A DNA stretch of 64,000 nt from JANMDU01 sp031418715 (GTDB lineage: Bacteria; Pseudomonadota; Gammaproteobacteria; Burkholderiales; Burkholderiaceae_C). The stretch is taken from NCBI GenBank assembly GCA_031418715.1, contig JANOJL010000060.1:80494-144493 (forward strand), read 5' to 3'. Under the pieces are notes generated by a model. It was given only the letters and a program-made list of their open reading frames with translations, did not search any database and was not told the DNA's origin. Made by a program: the position numbers and the translations under genes. Shown piece by piece: positions 50,673 through 59,200 of this stretch; positions within the stretch are counted from its first letter, which is position 1; every line of letters starts with the position of its first letter.

Positions 50673-52481
50673 ATGAAAAACACATTTCCCGCACCTGTGC
50701 ATTACCGCGTTGAAGCGTTTGATGTGAACGCGCATCTGTGGCGCGTCACGCTCACTGTGGCCAAGCCTGCACGGCTGCAAACCGTGAGCCTGCCGGTGTG
50801 GATTGCGGGCAGCTACATGGTGCGCGAGTTTTCTAAGCATCTGCAAAACCTGCAAGCGGCTCAGGGCGGCAAAGCTTGCGATATTGTGCAGCTCGACAAA
50901 TGCACATGGCAGATCAAAAGCGCAGCGAGCAAGCCGCTAGAGATCAGCTATGAGGTGTATGCATTTGACAATTCGGTGCGCACGGCTTGGCTGGATGCCA
51001 AGCGCGGTTTTTTCAACCCCACCTCACTCTGCTTACGCGTCAAAGGGCATGAGGCGGGAGCGCATAGCGTATCGTTAAACGCTACTGATTCAGTAGCACT
51101 CTGCACAGTATCTACAACGGCTACCGCCCTAAAAGGCTTGAAAAAATCAGCTGCAGGCAGCTTGGGCAGCTATTTATTTGACGATTACGATCATCTGGCC
51201 GACACGCCGTTTGAAATCGGGAACTTCTGGCGCGGTAGTTTCACGGTGCGCGGTGTGCAGCATGAATTTACTGTCAGCGGCGCATTGGATTCGTTTGATG
51301 GCGAGCGTCTGCTGCACGATACGAAAAAAATCGTTGAAGCGGAAATGATTTTTTGGCATGGTGCAGATGCCAAGCCGCCTTTTGAAAAATATGTCTTCAT
51401 GCTCAACGCGGTCGATGATGGCTATGGCGGTTTGGAGCATCGCGGCAGCACCGCGCTGATTTGCAGCCGCCGCGATCTGCCGCGTATCGGTCAAGTCAAG
51501 CAAGTTGAGGGCTACACCACCTTGCTCGGCCTGATCAGCCATGAATATTTTCACACGTGGAATGTGAAGCGCTTGAAGCCGAAAGAGTTTCTGTGCTACG
51601 ACTACACAGGCGAGAATTACACGCAGATGCTCTGGTTCTTCGAGGGCTTCACCAGCTACTATGACGACCTGATGCTGCGCCGCGCAGGCTTGATCGACAA
51701 CGCGCAATACCTTCGCTTGCTTTCCAAAGCCATCAACCAGGTGCAGCAAACGCCTGGGCGGCTGGTGCAAAGCGTGGCGCATTCCAGCATGGATGCTTGG
51801 GTCAAATACTATCGGCAAGACGAAAACACGCCGAATGCCACCGTGAGCTACTACACCAAAGGCTCGCTGGTGGCGCTGTGTTTTGATTTGAGTTTACGCA
51901 GAACGGATTCAAAGATCAAAGGCAGCAAAGTCACGTCGCTGGATGAAGTGATGCGTTGGCTCTGGAAGCAATCTAAGGCTGACCAAGCAGGCCAAGGCGG
52001 CATCACCGAAGCCGATTTCGCCACCGCGCTACGCACGCTCTCAGGCCGCTCGTATGCCAAAGAAATTGTCAGCTGGGTGCATGGCAAGGCAGATCTGCCG
52101 TTGCAAGAATTGCTCGCTGCGCAGGGCGTGACGGCCACACCCGAGCCCGGCAGCAGCTTGCCTATGGCACAACGGCTTGGCGTGCGCGTGAGCGAATCAA
52201 GTGGCAGCTTGATCCTCAAAAATGTGTTGCGCGGCGGCCTCGCAGAAAAAGCAGGTTTGGCAGCTGGCGATGAATGGATCGCCGCAGACGATTGGCGCAT
52301 TCAGAAGCTCGAAGACCTCGCCATGCTCTGCGCAAGCAAAGCGCAAACGATAGCCACCATCTCGCGCGACAAACGCCTGCTGCGCTTGCCCCTCACCCTG
52401 CCCAGTAACCCTGAGCCCAGCAGCAGCTTCATGCTGCGCAGCGCCAACGACGAGCCCCTGAACGCATGGTTGCTTGGCTGA
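50673..52481 (+). CDS. M61 glycyl aminopeptidase-like protease with PDZ domain
   Basis: 602 residues from the ATG at 50673, 19 bases after murJ. HEYFHTWNVKRLKP gives the zinc site (His290, His294), followed by WFFEGFTSYYDDLMLRRAGL with the Glu ligand. A PDZ domain closes the protein (LGVRVSESSGSLILKNVLRG...). Residues about 136-158 are encoded by a copy of the dispersed repeat. No signal peptide is seen, so it is probably cytoplasmic. It overlaps the next gene by 16 bases. Confidence 0.92.
   Translation: MKNTFPAPVHYRVEAFDVNAHLWRVTLTVAKPARLQTVSLPVWIAGSYMVREFSKHLQNLQAAQGGKACDIVQLDKCTWQIKSAASKPLEISYEVYAFDNSVRTAWLDAKRGFFNPTSLCLRVKGHEAGAHSVSLNATDSVALCTVSTTATALKGLKKSAAGSLGSYLFDDYDHLADTPFEIGNFWRGSFTVRGVQHEFTVSGALDSFDGERLLHDTKKIVEAEMIFWHGADAKPPFEKYVFMLNAVDDGYGGLEHRGSTALICSRRDLPRIGQVKQVEGYTTLLGLISHEYFHTWNVKRLKPKEFLCYDYTGENYTQMLWFFEGFTSYYDDLMLRRAGLIDNAQYLRLLSKAINQVQQTPGRLVQSVAHSSMDAWVKYYRQDENTPNATVSYYTKGSLVALCFDLSLRRTDSKIKGSKVTSLDEVMRWLWKQSKADQAGQGGITEADFATALRTLSGRSYAKEIVSWVHGKADLPLQELLAAQGVTATPEPGSSLPMAQRLGVRVSESSGSLILKNVLRGGLAEKAGLAAGDEWIAADDWRIQKLEDLAMLCASKAQTIATISRDKRLLRLPLTLPSNPEPSSSFMLRSANDEPLNAWLLG
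51080..51146 (-). repeat. dispersed repeat, copy inside the M61 gene
   Basis: CGCTACTGATTCAGTAGCAC, then TCTACAACGGCTACCGCCCT and AAAAGGCTTGAAAAA. It is read ATDSVALCTVSTTATALKGL, aligned in frame with the reverse-orientation copy in earP (AIKSIANC...). Confidence 0.7.
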
Positions 52482-53560
52482 AACCTCTTCTGCTGGCTCT
52501 TTTCGCAGCCCTGCTCCTGCACCTGCTCGGCCTGATCGGCATTGGTTCGCAAATGCAAAGCTCGGGCAGCGCGTTGGCGCAAAACAAAGATCCGCTTTTC
52601 ACCCGCACGATCGAAGCGGCTTCGGCGCAAGCGGATGCTCCCCCGCCCGAGCCAGCCAAGCCTGAGCCACCCAAGCCCCGCGCGCCGACGGCGGCTGTGA
52701 TGAGCCAACCCGTGGTTACTGAGACCGTTGCTCCCCCACCACCTGCCGAACCCGCTGCCGCCCTGGCTGCCATCGCCGCTGCCACCCCCACTACGCCGCT
52801 CGAAACCACCACAGCCGCCAACGACAGCACGCCATCACAAACCCTCAGCGCCCAGCCCGCCGGCCAGACAGACAGCCTCCTGATCACCGGCCAATGGCCA
52901 GCCGATACGCGCGTGAATTACAAGCTCACAGGTTACTTTCAAGGCGAACTCTTTGGCAGCGGCCAAGTGCAATGGACGCGCGAGGGTACGATTGGCGAGC
53001 GCTACCAAGTGCGTGTGATCGTGGATGCTGGCCTGTATGAGCTGCGCATGACGAGCCAGGGCCGTCTCAGCCCTCTGGGCTTGCTGCCGGAGACTTTTGA
53101 AGAGTATTCCAAACGCGTCTTTGCAAGCGCTCGTATTCGCCCTCTCAAGCTTGAAGACAACGAGTTGGTGTTGGAAGGCAATCGCCGTGTGCCCCGCCCC
53201 GCTGCCGAGCCGCTGGCTGTGCAAGACGCCGTGAGCCAGTTCATTGATCTGGGCCACCGCTTTGCCGAAGGCCGTGCCAAGCTGCAAGAAGGCGAAGTGG
53301 TACGCATCTGGCTGGGCCGCCCTGGCGGGCTGGACGAATGGGTGTATGACATTGGGCCGGCCGAGACGATCAACCTGCCGCGCATTGGCCCCGTGACTGT
53401 GCATCAGCTCAAGCCCCGCCCTCTGGCCAACCCGCGCGGCACGATCAGCATGAGCATGTGGCTCGCCCCCAGCTTGCAATACCTTCCTGCGAAAATACGC
53501 ATTCAGCTCAATCCCGAGGCTTATGCAGAAATCATTGCCGAGCAAATTCAACAACGTTAA
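52466..53560 (+). CDS. DUF3108 envelope protein
   Basis: 364 residues. One N-terminal anchor (LLLALFAALLLHLLGLIGIG) is followed by a Pro/Ala/Thr-rich linker (about residues 50-130) and then the DUF3108 domain (VNYKLTGYFQGELFGSGQVQ, WTREGTIGERYQVRVIVDAG, LPAKIRIQL). These proteins face the periplasm; the role is unknown. It starts 16 bases before the M61 stop in another frame, so the two are coupled. Confidence 0.83.
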   Translation: MVAWLKPLLLALFAALLLHLLGLIGIGSQMQSSGSALAQNKDPLFTRTIEAASAQADAPPPEPAKPEPPKPRAPTAAVMSQPVVTETVAPPPPAEPAAALAAIAAATPTTPLETTTAANDSTPSQTLSAQPAGQTDSLLITGQWPADTRVNYKLTGYFQGELFGSGQVQWTREGTIGERYQVRVIVDAGLYELRMTSQGRLSPLGLLPETFEEYSKRVFASARIRPLKLEDNELVLEGNRRVPRPAAEPLAVQDAVSQFIDLGHRFAEGRAKLQEGEVVRIWLGRPGGLDEWVYDIGPAETINLPRIGPVTVHQLKPRPLANPRGTISMSMWLAPSLQYLPAKIRIQLNPEAYAEIIAEQIQQR

Positions 53561-53570
53561 GAGACTCAAC

Positions 53571-54599
53571 ATGAACAACAGCTTCCGCACCGCCATCGCA
53601 GGCAGCCTGCCCAAACCCGCTTGGCTCGCCGAAACCCAAAAACTCTGGCCGCAATGGAAGCTGCAAGGCGATGATTTAGCGCAGGCCAAGCTCGATGCCA
53701 CCTTGCTCTGGATCAAAGCGCAGGAAGATGCAGGATTGAGCGTGATCGGCGATGGCGAACAATCGCGTCAGCATTTTGTACACGGCTTTTTAGAAAAAGT
53801 CGAAGGGATTGATTTCGCCAACAAGGTAGAAATGGGCATCCGCAATGACCGCTACAAAGCCATGGTGCCGCAGGTGATCTCGCCTTTGAAGCTCAAAGGC
53901 CGTGTGCATGCAGCGGAGGCGCAGTTTTGCCGCGCCAATACGAAACGCCAACTCAAATTCACCCTTCCCGGCCCGATGACGATGGTCGACACCGTGGCGG
54001 ATCGCTTTTATGGCGACCGCGTGAAAATGGCCTTCGCTTTTGCCGAGCTGCTCAACCAAGAGGCCAAAGCGCTGCAAGCCGATGGTGTGGACATCATCCA
54101 GTTTGACGAACCCGCCTTCAATGTTTACATGGCAGAAGCGGCCGATTGGGGCGTGAAAGCGCTAGAAATCGCCTGCGCGGGCATCACCGTCAAGAAAGCC
54201 GTACACATTTGCTACGGCTATGGGATTGAAGCCAACAACCAATGGAAATCGACGCTGGGCGAGCAATGGCGCCAGTATGAGCAGGTCTTCCCCGCGCTCG
54301 CGCAAAGCAGCATCGATCAGGTGAGCTTGGAGTGCTTCCATTCCCATGTGCCACCTGATTTGATGGCTCTCTTGGGCGACAAAGAAGTGATGGTTGGCGT
54401 GATCGACGTGGCCAGCGAGATCATCGAAACACCCGAGCAAATCGCCGAAACCATCAGCCAAGCTTTGCAATATGTGCGCAAAGACCGCCTGATCGCTTGC
54501 ACCAATTGCGGCTTAGCGCCTATGAGCCGCGAAGTGGCGATGCAAAAGCTACAAGCGCTGGCCGCTGGCGCAGCACTGGCTGCCAAACGTTATGCATAG
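53571..54599 (+). CDS. MesD-like core methionine synthase
   Basis: 343 residues, a single MetE-C-type barrel without the N-terminal half of MetE. TAIAGSLPKPAWLAETQKLW, DGEQSRQHFVHGFLEKVEGI, DIIQFDEPAFNVYM, KAVHICYGYGIEANNQWK and CTNCGLAP show the zinc ligands (His, Cys, Cys). The wording closely follows the MesD family, a folate-independent, oxygen-requiring type that usually needs a DUF1852 partner (MesX). No such partner is next to it here. The ATG at 53571 follows the previous stop by 10 bases. Confidence 0.8.
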   Translation: MNNSFRTAIAGSLPKPAWLAETQKLWPQWKLQGDDLAQAKLDATLLWIKAQEDAGLSVIGDGEQSRQHFVHGFLEKVEGIDFANKVEMGIRNDRYKAMVPQVISPLKLKGRVHAAEAQFCRANTKRQLKFTLPGPMTMVDTVADRFYGDRVKMAFAFAELLNQEAKALQADGVDIIQFDEPAFNVYMAEAADWGVKALEIACAGITVKKAVHICYGYGIEANNQWKSTLGEQWRQYEQVFPALAQSSIDQVSLECFHSHVPPDLMALLGDKEVMVGVIDVASEIIETPEQIAETISQALQYVRKDRLIACTNCGLAPMSREVAMQKLQALAAGAALAAKRYA

Positions 54600-54629
54600 G
54601 TATGGATACAATAATTTATAAGCCAAATC

Positions 54630-54681
54630 GGCCGTTTCCCGTTATAAAATATACGTAGTATGCTACTATTTTAATAGCATC
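54630..54681 (+). repeat. dispersed repeat, intergenic copy before the tRNA
   Basis: CGGCCGTTTCCCGTTATAAA, then TATGCTACTATTTTAATAGC. It lies 38 bases upstream of the tRNA 5' end, in what should be its promoter region. Confidence 0.85.
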
Positions 54682-54718
54682 AAGAATTCAGCGATATCCC
54701 TGCGATAATTCAACGCGT

Positions 54719-54795
<77 letters not shown>

Positions 54796-54805
54796 CGATG
54801 AAGAA

Positions 54806-54828
54806 AACCGCCCTCGGGCGGTTTTTTT
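54806..54828 (+). terminator. terminator after the tRNA
   Basis: AACCGCCC-TC-GGGCGGTT followed by a T tract, 10 bases past the tRNA CCA end. Confidence 0.92.
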
Positions 54829-54847
54829 GCTTTAGCGAACAGGAATC

Positions 54848-55222
54848 TCAAATTTTTACCAACGATTTCGCAGGCATCCAGCCTGCAAAATAAGGCAGCA
54901 ATGCGTTGATGCGCTGGACAGCTTCGCTTTGGCTTTGATGGCGCGAGATGACTTGGTGGATGTCACTGCGCAGCATCCATAACTCGCGTACTTCGCGGGT
55001 TGCGCGGACTTTGTAGCGCAGGCGCTCTGCATCGGGGCCATCGACATCTTGAAACGACAGCTCCACATTGAGCTTGACCTGCGAGATGGTCATTTTCTTG
55101 TCGTCTGCTTCCCTGCTGACTTTGCTACGGAGAAAAGGCATCGATAAACTGAAAGATTTCGATGCGCTACGGCTGTTGCCGGAAGGCTCGAATCCAAGGG
55201 CTTTGGTCATGGTGAGAATCAC
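54848..55222 (-). CDS. uncharacterised small protein
   Basis: 124 residues; not recognised. The first 42 are Ser/Lys-rich and may be disordered. The rest (MTISQVKLNVELSFQDVDGP, then AERLRYKVRATREVRELWML and a helical C-terminus ending VKI) looks like a compact alpha/beta unit. There is no signal peptide. An internal ATG at the MTISQ position could be the true start. It converges on the tRNA terminator and has a long AT-rich leader. Confidence 0.5.
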   Translation of the reverse strand: MILTMTKALGFEPSGNSRSASKSFSLSMPFLRSKVSREADDKKMTISQVKLNVELSFQDVDGPDAERLRYKVRATREVRELWMLRSDIHQVISRHQSQSEAVQRINALLPYFAGWMPAKSLVKI

Positions 55223-55482
55223 TGATTTGTCTCCATTCAGACCGCTTGTGGCGGTTGGTGGTTCGCTTTTTGAACCCGGATAGGTTGTTACGAAAGCGTT
55301 TTTGGTATGGACTGAATTTTAAATGAATCTTTAATTTTATCTAGTGTTTACCCCTAAATTGAGTGTGATGTACGTCACGGAAGTGCTTTTGAATTCATTT
55401 AATTAATGATAATTAATAAATATTAGACAAACTGATTGAAAGCAGCGCCTCAGGCCAAGCCTGCGAAAAATGTCGCTAGAGC
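55223..55482. other. AT-rich intergenic region with palindrome
   Basis: 260 bases, clearly AT-richer than its neighbours. TTAATTA-ATGA-TAATTAA at 55399-55416 is a near-perfect inverted repeat. It probably holds the promoter of the gene at 55222 (minus strand). No coding frame is seen. Confidence 0.5.
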
Positions 55483-55671
55483 CTAGTTTTTTGCCAGTTC
55501 AAGGCACTGCTGCAACAGGTCTTGATCCCCGATTTGATTGGCCAAGACCAAGATCAAGCGGGCATTCAAAGCCACCGAGGCTTCGGGGCTGAGGCCTTCG
55601 TGGGCATTCAAAAGGGCTTCATAAAAGCCATCGGGGTCGCTCAGTTGATTGTCCAAAGCGATCTGGCTCAT
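55483..55671 (-). CDS. DUF2783 small protein
   Basis: 62 residues from the ATG at 55671, which overlaps the stop of the monooxygenase gene by four bases. IALDNQLSDPDGFYEALLNA, HEGLSPEASVALNARLILVL and ANQIGDQDLLQQCLELA are typical of DUF2783, an all-helical protein repeatedly coded next to FAD-dependent aromatic hydroxylases. Its function is unknown; a chaperone or assembly role for the hydroxylase is only a guess. Confidence 0.83.
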   Translation of the reverse strand: MSQIALDNQLSDPDGFYEALLNAHEGLSPEASVALNARLILVLANQIGDQDLLQQCLELAKN

Positions 55672-57404
55672 GCTGGTGCTCCTTGTAAAGCGAGCAATGC
55701 CTTTTGCAGGGTCGCCGCGCTTTGCCCGCGTGCAGCGAGGTAGCCGTCTGGGCGGATCAGTGCCCAAGCGGTTGAGCCCTGCGCGCCGCAAGCATTCAGA
55801 AGTTTGCCCGGTGCATCAAGGATTTGCTCGCGCCACGCGCCATGTGCTTTGCAGCTCACGGCCACAGCGCGCAGCTGCCCATCGTTGGAAAGCTGCCGCG
55901 CGGTTTGCAGCAGAGCGGCTGAGGCATCATCCGCCCAGAGCACAAGCAGCGGCAAGCCGCCTGCCCACTGCAAGAGCTGATTGAGCCGCCCCCTGCTGCC
56001 ATTCACCCATTTGAAACTCACGTTTTGCACCGAATGGCTTTGCGCTAACTCGGGCGAGGTGATCGGCGAGCGTGAATACGGGTTGGCCACGGCCATGCGC
56101 CCGGTGTTGATCAAGCTGCGCGCAAAGGCATGCTTCTTGGCCAATGAAATTGTGGCGTTGCGAAAGACGCGTTCCATGCCGTCTTGCGGACGCAGGAAAC
56201 GCGCGGTGCGGTTCGTCACTTGCACATTCGTCACGGCAGCTTCGTGGCGCTCGGCGTGGTAGCTGCTGAGCAAACTCAGCTGCGCCCTGCCCTGCACGAC
56301 GGCGGCCAGCTTCCAAGCCAAATTGTCTGCATCCGCGATGCCGGTATTGCCCCCCCGTGCGCCAAACGGGCTGACCACTTTGGCGCTGTCACCCATGAAA
56401 AACACTTGTGACTGCCCCGCGTCAGCCACCATACAGTCCACACATTCGCTGCGGTAAGCATAAGGGCCGACCCACACGATATCTACTTGTGTCTGTGCAC
56501 CAAACTGCTTGGCCAGCCGCTCCTTGACCACATCTTCGCGGCTCACGTAAGCCGGATCGGCATCGGGCGCCATTTGGTAATCAATGCGCCAGACATCATC
56601 AGCCATCAAATGCTGCCACACCGCACGGTTGTCGTTAAAAGGCGCTTCGATCCATGTATGGCGCTCTTTTGGCGGATGCGTGTTGAAGCGCACATCGGCG
56701 ATGCACCAGCGGTCATCGCCTTTTTTGCTGGTTTTACTGATCTTGAGCCAATCATGAAACGGGCTGCGCGAGCCCGTGGCATCTATAACGAAATCGGCAG
56801 TGGCTGTGTATTTTCCTGCGGGAGTAGCTATTGAAAACGTAGCAAGATCGTCTTTAACCGCAAATGCAGTCACGCGGTTGTTCCAGCGAATCTGCGCCCT
56901 GCCCAACTCTTGAATGCGCTCCACCAGATAGCCTTCGTTGTAAAACTGCTGAATGTTGATGAAAGCGGGCTGCTCGCTCAAACTGAAATTGCCCTGCGCC
57001 TTCAGATCGAAGCTATACACCTCATCCTCGCCCGCAAAGGTGCGCCCCACGCTCCACTGAATCCCCTTGGCTTTGATGCGCTCATAAATGCCCAGCTTGT
57101 CAAAAATCTCCAGTGATTTTTGGGTGTAGCAAATGCCCCGGCTTGATGCACCTTTCACACCCACCGTGTTGTCTTCATCGAGCAACACGCAATCCACGCC
57201 CAGCTGAGCCAGCGAGCAAGCCAGCGTGAGCCCCGCCAGCCCGCCGCCCACGATCAAGATGCGGTGATGCTCCACCGCGCCGCTGTGCACCGCCTCGGGA
57301 ATGACGCTCTCGTATTCCGGCAACACATACCCCGTGCCTTGGCTGAATTCGTAGCCGTTGGTGTGGTGTGCAGCTTGGTAGCTGTTTGACACGTCATTTT
57401 TCAT
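55668..57404 (-). CDS. FAD-dependent aromatic monooxygenase (MhpA-like)
   Basis: 578 residues. The FAD fold is ILIVGGGLAGLTLACSLAQL near residues 48-67, and QVFFMGDSAKVVSPFGARGG is the second FAD motif (GDSA instead of GDAAH). A C-terminal thioredoxin-like domain completes the phenol-hydroxylase class. It would hydroxylate an aromatic ring with NAD(P)H and O2; the substrate is unknown. It has about 45 extra N-terminal residues before the FAD fold. It lies between a VOC-protein gene and DUF2783, all on the minus strand, with a repeat copy upstream. Confidence 0.87.
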   Translation of the reverse strand: MKNDVSNSYQAAHHTNGYEFSQGTGYVLPEYESVIPEAVHSGAVEHHRILIVGGGLAGLTLACSLAQLGVDCVLLDEDNTVGVKGASSRGICYTQKSLEIFDKLGIYERIKAKGIQWSVGRTFAGEDEVYSFDLKAQGNFSLSEQPAFINIQQFYNEGYLVERIQELGRAQIRWNNRVTAFAVKDDLATFSIATPAGKYTATADFVIDATGSRSPFHDWLKISKTSKKGDDRWCIADVRFNTHPPKERHTWIEAPFNDNRAVWQHLMADDVWRIDYQMAPDADPAYVSREDVVKERLAKQFGAQTQVDIVWVGPYAYRSECVDCMVADAGQSQVFFMGDSAKVVSPFGARGGNTGIADADNLAWKLAAVVQGRAQLSLLSSYHAERHEAAVTNVQVTNRTARFLRPQDGMERVFRNATISLAKKHAFARSLINTGRMAVANPYSRSPITSPELAQSHSVQNVSFKWVNGSRGRLNQLLQWAGGLPLLVLWADDASAALLQTARQLSNDGQLRAVAVSCKAHGAWREQILDAPGKLLNACGAQGSTAWALIRPDGYLAARGQSAATLQKALLALQGAPA

Positions 57405-57405
57405 G

Positions 57406-57463
57406 CTTTTTAGGCCGTTCGCCGTTATATATTGTGCATAGTTTGCTATTAAATCAGTAGCAT
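57406..57463 (+). repeat. dispersed repeat, copy within the VOC/FAD operon
   Basis: TAGGCCGTTCGCCGTTATAT, then TTTGCTATTAAATCAGTAGC. It lies in the 63-base gap between the VOC gene and the monooxygenase gene, just upstream of the monooxygenase ATG. Confidence 0.85.
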
Positions 57464-57467
57464 CAAA

Positions 57468-58112
57468 TCAGCGCTGTTCGCCGCCAAACTCTGGCCGATC
57501 ATTGCTCTGCGGTTTGAGCGCAGGCGCTGCTTTACCAGCAGCCAGCGCCGCATCGCGCTCCACGCGCCAAGCTTGCTTGCGTAGTGTCCACTCACTCAGG
57601 CGCGCATGCGCGGTTTTGCTCTCTTGCAGCATTTGAAATTCATCGGCCAATTGCGCCGTCAGCTCCAAGCGAATGCCATTCGGATCAAAGAAGTAAATGC
57701 TTTTGAAAATGTGGTGATCCGTCACGCCCAGCACATCCACGCCCGCCGCTTGCAGCCGCGCCTTCATCGCCTCCAAGTCCTGCACGGTGTTGACCCGAAA
57801 GCTGATGTGATTCACCCATTTCGGCGTATTCGGGCTCGGCTCGGCGGCGATGTCGTCACCCAGATCAAAAAACGCGATAAAGCTGCCATCTTGCAGGCGG
57901 AAGAAAAAATGCGTGTAAGGGTAAAACTCACCCGTAGAAGGCACGACATCGCTTTGGATGATGTGATACATCGGCAGCCCGAGCACATCCTCATAAAAGC
58001 TGCGCGTTTCTTCGGCATCGCGAGCGCGGTAAGCGTAATGGTGCAGCTGCTGCACCTGCGCCGGCGCAGGCAGCGTGGCCTTCAAGCTTTCGGGAATGGC
58101 ATACACGTTCAT
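57468..58112 (-). CDS. VOC-family metalloenzyme (ring-cleavage dioxygenase-like)
   Basis: 214 residues. QQLHHYAYRARDAEETRSFY, EDVLGLPMYHI, WVNHISFRV and IFKSIYFFDPNGIRLELTAQ follow the vicinal-oxygen-chelate fold, with metal ligands His, His and Glu (LEL). It may be an extradiol-type dioxygenase or an isomerase acting on the monooxygenase product. It is the first gene of a three-gene operon, with an inverted-repeat operator upstream. The C-terminal about 50 residues are outside the VOC core. Confidence 0.83.
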   Translation of the reverse strand: MNVYAIPESLKATLPAPAQVQQLHHYAYRARDAEETRSFYEDVLGLPMYHIIQSDVVPSTGEFYPYTHFFFRLQDGSFIAFFDLGDDIAAEPSPNTPKWVNHISFRVNTVQDLEAMKARLQAAGVDVLGVTDHHIFKSIYFFDPNGIRLELTAQLADEFQMLQESKTAHARLSEWTLRKQAWRVERDAALAAGKAAPALKPQSNDRPEFGGEQR

Positions 58113-58136
58113 CGCAGTCTCCGGTGAATTTCACTA

Positions 58137-58171
58137 ATCATAACGCATTTACCAATGCGTAATTTACGCAT
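58137..58171 (-). promoter_or_regulatory. operator/promoter of the VOC-FAD operon
   Basis: ATGCGTAA-T-TTACGCAT (58155-58171) is a perfect 8+1+8 palindrome. ACGCATT-TACC-AATGCGT (58143-58160) overlaps it, giving three alternating half-sites. A minus-strand TATGAT (-10-like; 58137-58142) sits immediately beside them. A repressor bound here would block the operon. Its gene is not in the window. Confidence 0.6.
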
Positions 58172-58225
58172 GGCGACCCTCCCCTCACGCCGAGGCAGCC
58201 TTCCTGCCGCGCGATAATCTGCGGC

Positions 58226-58909
58226 ATGACTCAACCAATAGCCAAACTTCTACCCGCCATCACCCTCGAATCCGCCCCGAACTCCACCGCCGCCGTGATC
58301 TGGCTGCATGGCCTTGGGGCCGATGGCAACGACTTTGCTGGCCTCGTGCCCGAGATTGATTTGGCAGGCTGCGCGCCGATTCGCTTTATCTTCCCGCACG
58401 CGCCCAGCATGCCGGTCACGCTCAATGGCGGTTATGTGATGCCAGCTTGGTACGACATTTTTGGCGCGAATCTCTTAGCCAAACAAGACGCCGCGGGCAT
58501 TCAAAAATCAGAGCGCGAGATCGTGGCCCTGATTGAAGACCAAGCAGCCATTGGCATTGCTTACGAGCGCATCGTGCTGGCCGGGTTTAGCCAAGGTTGC
58601 GCAATGGCATTGCACGCCGGATTGCGCTTTCCGCACAAACTGGCGGGCATCATGGCCTTGTCGGGCTACCTGCCGCTGGCCGAGCGCTTTGCTGCCGAGC
58701 GCCACACCGCCAATGCCAGCACACCCATCTTCATGGCGCATGGCACGCAAGACCCCGTCGTCCCAGTCGCTCGCGGCGAAGATTCGCGCGAGCTACTTGC
58801 CGCCCTCGGCCACCCCGTGCAATGGCACGCCTACCCCATGCCGCACAGCCTGCACCCACAAGAAATCAAAGACATCAGCCGCTTTTTGCAGTCTGTGCTG
58901 CCGGCCTGA
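58226..58909 (+). CDS. carboxylesterase/phospholipase-type alpha/beta hydrolase
   Basis: 227 residues. VIWLHGLGADGNDFAGLVPE is the oxyanion segment and VLAGFSQGCAMALHAGL the nucleophile elbow (GFSQG, Ser). Asp in THGTQDPVVPV and His in MPHSLHPQE complete the triad. This is the EstB/YpfH-like family acting on small acyl esters. It is divergent from the VOC operon, whose operator region it shares. There is no signal peptide. Confidence 0.92.
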   Translation: MTQPIAKLLPAITLESAPNSTAAVIWLHGLGADGNDFAGLVPEIDLAGCAPIRFIFPHAPSMPVTLNGGYVMPAWYDIFGANLLAKQDAAGIQKSEREIVALIEDQAAIGIAYERIVLAGFSQGCAMALHAGLRFPHKLAGIMALSGYLPLAERFAAERHTANASTPIFMAHGTQDPVVPVARGEDSRELLAALGHPVQWHAYPMPHSLHPQEIKDISRFLQSVLPA

Positions 58910-59007
58910 GCTTGCCTTTCTTTGGAATGGCTTGGCGTTGACGCGTCTCACGCGATCCGCTCGCCTGCCACGCGTCGTTGCTTACTATTAAATTCGTTGC
59001 ACCCGCT

Positions 59008-59092
59008 GGATTTTTGACCTCGAAAACTGGCTATCTACTCCATGAAAAGTGGCCGCAGGCCAATGAATATGTGCGCAACAAACTCCTATATC
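59008..59092 (+). repeat. 85-bp direct repeat, left copy
   Basis: Begins GGATTTTTGACCTCGAAAAC and ends near CAACAAACTCCTATATC. It aligns without gaps to 60750-60834, with about 10 differences in 85 bases. It stands upstream of the hydrolase-OsmC gene. One frame reads GFLTSKTGYLLHEKWPQANE, so it may be an old coding fragment. Confidence 0.8.
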
Positions 59093-59200
59093 AATAGCGC
59101 ACACAGAGATTCATTGGATTCTGAGGTAAACCCAATTCCTAACCCTGTATGCTCCGAAATGCGGCCCAGACTGAATCGCACAACACCGGAGACCCCTACC

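Noticed and set aside
56785..56850. Possible repeat copy inside the FAD monooxygenase gene
   Set aside because: TGCTACGTTTTCAATAGC on the minus strand matches the arms, but the second half does not align in order.
59042..59200. N-terminal extension of the hydrolase-OsmC gene
   Set aside because: It reads through the direct repeat and lacks similarity; GGAG precedes the ATG at 59201.
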